Of a stretch of DNA of 64,000 bases, positions 60,010 through 64,000 are shown in pieces. Where the stretch lies: NCBI GenBank assembly GCA_947564305.1, contig CANOBT010000009.1:5057-69056 (forward strand), read 5' to 3'. The notes beneath the pieces are model-generated. The model was not told where the DNA came from, searched no databases, and saw only the letters and a list, made by a program, of their open reading frames with translations. Position numbers and translations under genes: made by a program. The stretch's first letter is position 1. Each line of letters starts with the position of its first letter. This DNA is from an uncultured Lachnospiraceae bacterium (GTDB lineage: Bacteria > Bacillota_A > Clostridia > Lachnospirales > Lachnospiraceae).

Positions 60010-61161
60010 ATGGAATATATTTCAAATACGTTAGGACACCTCGTTGAGCAGACGGCGTTCATGAACCTCACCTGGGGAAATCTGATTATGATCGCGGTTG
60101 CCTGCGTGTTCCTATATTTAGCAATCAGGCATGAATTTGAGCCGCTGCTCCTTGTTCCGATTGCCTTCGGCATGCTGCTTGTGAATATCTACCCGGATAT
60201 CATGCTTCATGCGGAGGATTCGTCAAACGGAGTGGGTGGACTTCTCTATTATTTTTATGTTTTGGATGAATGGGCGATTCTGCCGTCCCTCATTTTTATG
60301 GGTGTCGGTGCAATGACAGACTTCGGACCGCTGATCGCAAATCCGAAGAGTTTTCTTCTTGGAGCGGCTGCACAGTTCGGTATTTTTGCGGCTTATCTTG
60401 GCGCTATGGCAATGGGATTCTCCGATAAGGCGGCAGCGGCAATCTCCATTATCGGTGGAGCTGATGGACCGACCTCTATTTTCCTGGCAGGAAAGCTGCA
60501 GCAGACAGCAATCATGGGGCCAATCGCAGTGGCGGCATATTCCTATATGTCACTGGTACCGATTATCCAGCCTCCAATCATGAAGCTCTTGACCACAGAG
60601 GAAGAGCGTAAGATTAAGATGGAGCAGCTTCGACCAGTCAGCAAACTGGAGAGAATTTTGTTCCCTATTGTCGTTACAATTGTAGTGTGTGTGATTCTTC
60701 CGACAACAGCACCATTGGTTGGTATGCTGATGTTAGGTAATCTGTTCAGAGAGTGCGGCGTGGTAAGACAGTTGACAGAGACTGCTTCCAATGCGTTGAT
60801 GTATATTGTTGTAATCCTGTTAGGAACTTCTGTAGGTGCAACCACGAGTGCAGAAGCCTTCCTGAATCTCAGCACGATTAAGATTGTTGTGCTTGGGCTT
60901 GTTGCATTTGCATTCGGAACGGCGGCAGGGGTGTTGTTTGGCAAGCTGATGTGCAAGGTGACCGGAGGCAAGGTGAATCCGTTGATTGGTTCTGCCGGTG
61001 TATCTGCGGTTCCGATGGCAGCCAGAGTTTCCCAGAAGGTTGGTGCGGAGGCAGATCCTACAAACTTCCTGTTGATGCATGCGATGGGACCGAATGTTGC
61101 CGGAGTTATCGGTACTGCGGTAGCAGCGGGAACATTTATGGCAATTTTTGGTGTGAAGTAA
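60010..61161 (+). CDS. oadB: Sodium-pumping decarboxylase beta subunit
   Basis: This 383-residue membrane protein with about nine to eleven helices decarboxylates carboxybiotin and exports sodium. Family motifs are GVGAMTDFGPLIANPKSFLL, the sodium site ISIIGGADGPTSIFLAGKL and a C-terminal LIGSAGVSAVPMAARVSQKV followed by LMHAMGPNVAGVIG. GGAGGTTTAAC precedes the ATG. It is shared by whichever carboxyltransferase subunit is in use. Confidence 0.94.
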   Translation: MEYISNTLGHLVEQTAFMNLTWGNLIMIAVACVFLYLAIRHEFEPLLLVPIAFGMLLVNIYPDIMLHAEDSSNGVGGLLYYFYVLDEWAILPSLIFMGVGAMTDFGPLIANPKSFLLGAAAQFGIFAAYLGAMAMGFSDKAAAAISIIGGADGPTSIFLAGKLQQTAIMGPIAVAAYSYMSLVPIIQPPIMKLLTTEEERKIKMEQLRPVSKLERILFPIVVTIVVCVILPTTAPLVGMLMLGNLFRECGVVRQLTETASNALMYIVVILLGTSVGATTSAEAFLNLSTIKIVVLGLVAFAFGTAAGVLFGKLMCKVTGGKVNPLIGSAGVSAVPMAARVSQKVGAEADPTNFLLMHAMGPNVAGVIGTAVAAGTFMAIFGVK

Positions 61162-61186
61162 AGAACTGTGAATGGAGGACAAATTA

Positions 61187-62602
61187 ATGGCAGAAATAGA
61201 AAAAAAACCAGTAAAAATAACAGAAACTATTCTGCGAGATGCGCATCAGTCTCTGATTGCTACAAGAATGACGACAGAGCAGATGCTGCCAATCGTAGAA
61301 AAGATGGATAAGGTTGGATATCATGCAGTAGAATGCTGGGGCGGCGCTACATTTGACGCTTCCTTACGTTTCCTGAAGGAAGACCCATGGGAAAGACTTC
61401 GGAAATTCCGTGATGGTTTTAAGAATACAAAACTGCAGATGCTGTTCCGCGGACAGAACATCCTTGGATATCGCCCTTATGCCGATGATGTGGTAGAGTA
61501 CTTTGTACAAAAATCCGCATCAAACGGAATTGATATTATCCGTATCTTTGACTGTATGAATGATATGAGGAACCTGCAGACAGCCGTAACAGCAGCCAAC
61601 AAGGAAAAGGCTCATGCACAGGTGGCAATGTCTTATACTTTGGGTGATGCGTATACTCTGGAATATTGGATGGATTTGGCAAAGCGAATTGAGGATATGG
61701 GTGCAAACTCTATCTGTGTAAAGGATATGGCAGGTCTTCTCTGCCCATATCAGGCAACAGAACTTGTGACTGCACTGAAGGAAGCGGTAGATATTCCGAT
61801 TGAGATGCATACACACTATACTTCAGGTGTGGGCGCTATGACTTATATGAAATCTATTGAAGCAGGAGCAGATATCATTGATACTGCGATGTCACCATTT
61901 GCATTGGGAACTTCTCAGCCAGCTACAGAGGTTATGGTGGAGACATTTAAGGGAACGCCATATGATACAGGTTTGGATCAGAACCTGTTGGCAGAGATTG
62001 CAGATTACTTCCGTCCGATTCGTGATGAAGCACTGGCAAGCGGACTGCTGAATCCGAAGAATATGGGCGTTAATATCAAGACGCTTTTGTATCAGGTACC
62101 AGGCGGTATGCTGTCCAACTTGACAAGCCAGTTGAAGGAACAGGGTGCAGAAGACAAATTCTATGATGTTTTGGAAGAAGTGCCGCGTGTAAGAGCAGAC
62201 CTTGGTGAGCCGCCGTTGGTTACTCCGTCATCTCAGATTGTAGGAACTCAGGCCGTATTCAATGTTCTAATGGGTGAGCGCTATAAGATGGCGACAAAAG
62301 AGACGAAGGATGTTCTGACCGGAAAATATGGTGCAACTGTAAAACCATTTAATCCGGAAGTGCAAAAGAAAGTAGTTGGGGAAGATGCGGAAATTATTAC
62401 CTGTCGTCCGGCTGATTTGATTCCGGATGAATTGGATACGCTTCGTAAAGAGTGTGCACAGTGGATTCAGCAGGATGAGGATGTGTTAAGCTATGCACTG
62501 TTCCCGCAGGTAGCGGTAGACTTCTTCAAGTACAGGGAAGCTCAGCAGACAAAGGTAGATGCAAAAGTGGCAGATACAGAAAACGGGGCTTATCCGGTAT
62601 AA
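61187..62602 (+). CDS. oadA: Oxaloacetate decarboxylase alpha / pyruvate carboxylase CT subunit
   Basis: This 471-residue TIM-barrel carboxyltransferase has ITETILRDAHQSLIATRMTT, ECWGGATFDASLRFLKEDPW, IRIFDCMNDMRN, the catalytic Lys in NSICVKDMAGLLCPYQA and the metal His pair in IEMHTHYTSGVGA. It lacks the C-terminal biotin domain found in full OadA, fitting use of the separate carrier encoded upstream. It interconverts oxaloacetate and pyruvate via carboxybiotin. GGAGGACAAATTA precedes the ATG at 61187. Confidence 0.92.
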   Translation: MAEIEKKPVKITETILRDAHQSLIATRMTTEQMLPIVEKMDKVGYHAVECWGGATFDASLRFLKEDPWERLRKFRDGFKNTKLQMLFRGQNILGYRPYADDVVEYFVQKSASNGIDIIRIFDCMNDMRNLQTAVTAANKEKAHAQVAMSYTLGDAYTLEYWMDLAKRIEDMGANSICVKDMAGLLCPYQATELVTALKEAVDIPIEMHTHYTSGVGAMTYMKSIEAGADIIDTAMSPFALGTSQPATEVMVETFKGTPYDTGLDQNLLAEIADYFRPIRDEALASGLLNPKNMGVNIKTLLYQVPGGMLSNLTSQLKEQGAEDKFYDVLEEVPRVRADLGEPPLVTPSSQIVGTQAVFNVLMGERYKMATKETKDVLTGKYGATVKPFNPEVQKKVVGEDAEIITCRPADLIPDELDTLRKECAQWIQQDEDVLSYALFPQVAVDFFKYREAQQTKVDAKVADTENGAYPV

Positions 62603-62668
62603 TTGTATACAGGCATTTTCGTGTGATAAAAAAGTGACTGTTTACAGGTGTTGTTAGAATCATGATAT

Positions 62669-62719
62669 AAAAGAGCCGGGGCCGGTTTCCTCTAAACGAA
62701 AAGCGGCTTCGGCTTTTTT
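62669..62719 (+). terminator. Terminator after the decarboxylase cluster
   Basis: A long stem with several G-T pairs (AAAAGAGCCG with CGGCTTTTTT, and GGGCCG with CGGCTT inside) ends in six T. Confidence 0.88.
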
Positions 62720-62766
62720 AACTGTTTCATTAGGAGACACACAATAGAAATAAAGGAGCAAAAAGC

Positions 62767-64000
62767 ATGACAGTTCGGGAAAGAATAGGGAAGCTTCAAG
62801 AATTGATGAAGAAGCAGGATATACAGATATATATTGTTCCAACGGCAGACTATCATCAAAGCGAATATGTAGGGGAGCATTTTAAGGCAAGAAAATTTCT
62901 GACAGGTTTTACGGGTTCTGCCGGAACAGCAGTAGTCCTGCCGGACAGAGCCTATGTATGGACGGATGGAAGATATTTTATCCAGGCCGCACAGGAACTG
63001 GAAGGAAGCGGAATTATCCAACAGAAATCCGGAGAACCAGGGGTGCCGACAATTGAAGAATTTTTAAAGAAGGAATTGCTGAATGGTGGTATCATTGGAT
63101 TTGACGGCCGCACGGTAGGTGTTGCGAAAGGACAGGAGTATGAGAAGATTGCGTCGGAAAAAGAAGGAAAAGTCCGATATGATATGGATTTGATAAATGA
63201 GATATGGGGCAATCGTCCGTCTCTTTCCGAGAAGCCGGCGTTCTTATTAGATATTCAATATGCCGGAGAGACTGTGGAAAAAAAACTGGGCCGGGTACGG
63301 GAGGCCATGAAAGAACAGGGTGCTGATATTTTGGTCGTTACCAGTCTGGATGATATTGATTGGCTTTTGAATATCCGGGGAAATGACGTGGAGTATTTTC
63401 CGCTGCTTCTTTCTTATGCTGTCATAAAGAAAGATAAAGTGGAGCTTTATGCGGATAAGCAGAAGTTTTCGGAAGAAATTCTTGCGCATTTCGCAGAAAA
63501 TGATGTGACAGTCTATCCTTATGATGCGATTTATGAACGAATGAAGAGTTTTACAAAAGAACAGACTGTGATGTTGGACCCAGAGCAGATGAATTATGCC
63601 CTATATAGTAATATTTCTGCGGATGTACCGAAAGTTCAGGCAGAGAACCCGATTGTGCTGATGAAGTCAGTGAAGAATCCTATAGAGGCAGAAAATATAA
63701 AAAAGGCTCATATTAAAGATGGGATTGCCCACACAAAGTTTATGTACTGGCTGAAAACCAATATTGGGAAAGAAAAAATTACAGAGCTGAGTGCATCGGC
63801 AAAACTGGAGGAGTTCCGCGGGATGCAGGAACATTTTATGGGACCTAGTTTTGGTCCAATCTGTGCATATAAAGAGCATGCAGCGAGCGCACACTACTCT
63901 TCCACACCGGAGACGGATGTGGAATTGAAGACAGAAGGACTTTTCCTGACAGATACCGGGGGACATTATTATGAGGGTTCCACCGACATTACAAGGACCG
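62767..64000 (+). CDS. Xaa-Pro aminopeptidase (M24B), 3' truncated by window end
   Basis: The first 411 codons are present. AAAGGAG precedes the ATG. The N-terminal creatinase-like domains (about 1-310) include VPTADYHQSEYVGEHFKARK and YVWTDGRYFIQAA; the metallopeptidase domain begins near residue 315 with KSVKNPIEAENIKKAHIKDG, and the first metal ligands appear in FLTDTGGHYYEGSTDITRT at the window edge. It removes N-terminal residues before proline. The family usually has about 590 residues in this three-domain form, so roughly a third is missing. Confidence 0.92.
   Translation, partial: MTVRERIGKLQELMKKQDIQIYIVPTADYHQSEYVGEHFKARKFLTGFTGSAGTAVVLPDRAYVWTDGRYFIQAAQELEGSGIIQQKSGEPGVPTIEEFLKKELLNGGIIGFDGRTVGVAKGQEYEKIASEKEGKVRYDMDLINEIWGNRPSLSEKPAFLLDIQYAGETVEKKLGRVREAMKEQGADILVVTSLDDIDWLLNIRGNDVEYFPLLLSYAVIKKDKVELYADKQKFSEEILAHFAENDVTVYPYDAIYERMKSFTKEQTVMLDPEQMNYALYSNISADVPKVQAENPIVLMKSVKNPIEAENIKKAHIKDGIAHTKFMYWLKTNIGKEKITELSASAKLEEFRGMQEHFMGPSFGPICAYKEHAASAHYSSTPETDVELKTEGLFLTDTGGHYYEGSTDITRT

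Overview
The window is about 42% GC by eye and reads as a Gram-positive gut Clostridia chromosome, most likely Lachnospiraceae. Supporting features are purine-rich Shine-Dalgarno sites, a dgt-dnaG-rpoD-trmK-nif3 neighbourhood, a TGS/uridine kinase fusion, a potABCD operon led by an XRE-cupin regulator, and a sodium-pump decarboxylase cluster. Family level is an inference; no rRNA is present to fix it.

Bases 1 to about 26,100 are the late half of a siphovirus prophage, all on the + strand. The order is head (scaffold, major capsid, connectors), neck, tail tube, tail chaperones, a 1952-residue tape measure, distal tail, hub protein, fibres, holin and amidase. Cargo interrupts this order twice. 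At 2.4-4.3 kb, among the connector genes, lie a DUF2829/Tad2-like gene, a membrane protein with its own promoter and a DUF4406 gene. At 12.6-16.06 kb, between tape measure and distal tail protein, lie a type I toxin-antitoxin locus, a zinc-ribbon membrane protein, an anchored protein of unknown role, and two copies of a ribbon-helix-helix/Rha regulatory module. Three hairpins with the same AGGGAA loop but different stems precede the scaffold gene. The last fibre gene sits in an invertible cassette with 14-bp inverted repeats and a silent alternative C-terminus on the - strand. After the amidase, a consensus promoter leads into a four-repeat, three-spacer CRISPR array closed by a hairpin terminator, with no cas genes in the window. 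A tRNA-Leu(AAG) on the - strand probably marks the host side of the junction.

Bases 26,261 to 64,000 are core chromosome: an XRE regulator; a sugar-1-phosphate nucleotidyltransferase with a NahK-like kinase and a polyphosphate:AMP phosphotransferase; the dgt/dnaG/rpoD/trmK/nif3 macromolecular-synthesis region with a match to the sigma-H consensus before dnaG; polyamine uptake (potABCD); aroC on the - strand; an L,D-transpeptidase, tgt and yajC; branched-chain amino acid and serine synthesis (leuB, ilvD, ilvB, serC, serA); a GntR regulator and icd; a 129-bp palindromic element; a biotin-dependent decarboxylase/sodium pump cluster with two different carboxyltransferase subunits; and a truncated Xaa-Pro aminopeptidase.

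The items most worth a second look are the invertible fibre cassette, the promoter-driven CRISPR mini-array beside the tRNA, the triple AGGGAA hairpin leader, the duplicated RHH/two-hairpin/Rha module with its frameshifted antirepressor, the type I toxin-antitoxin locus, and the Tad2-like gene inside the structural operon.
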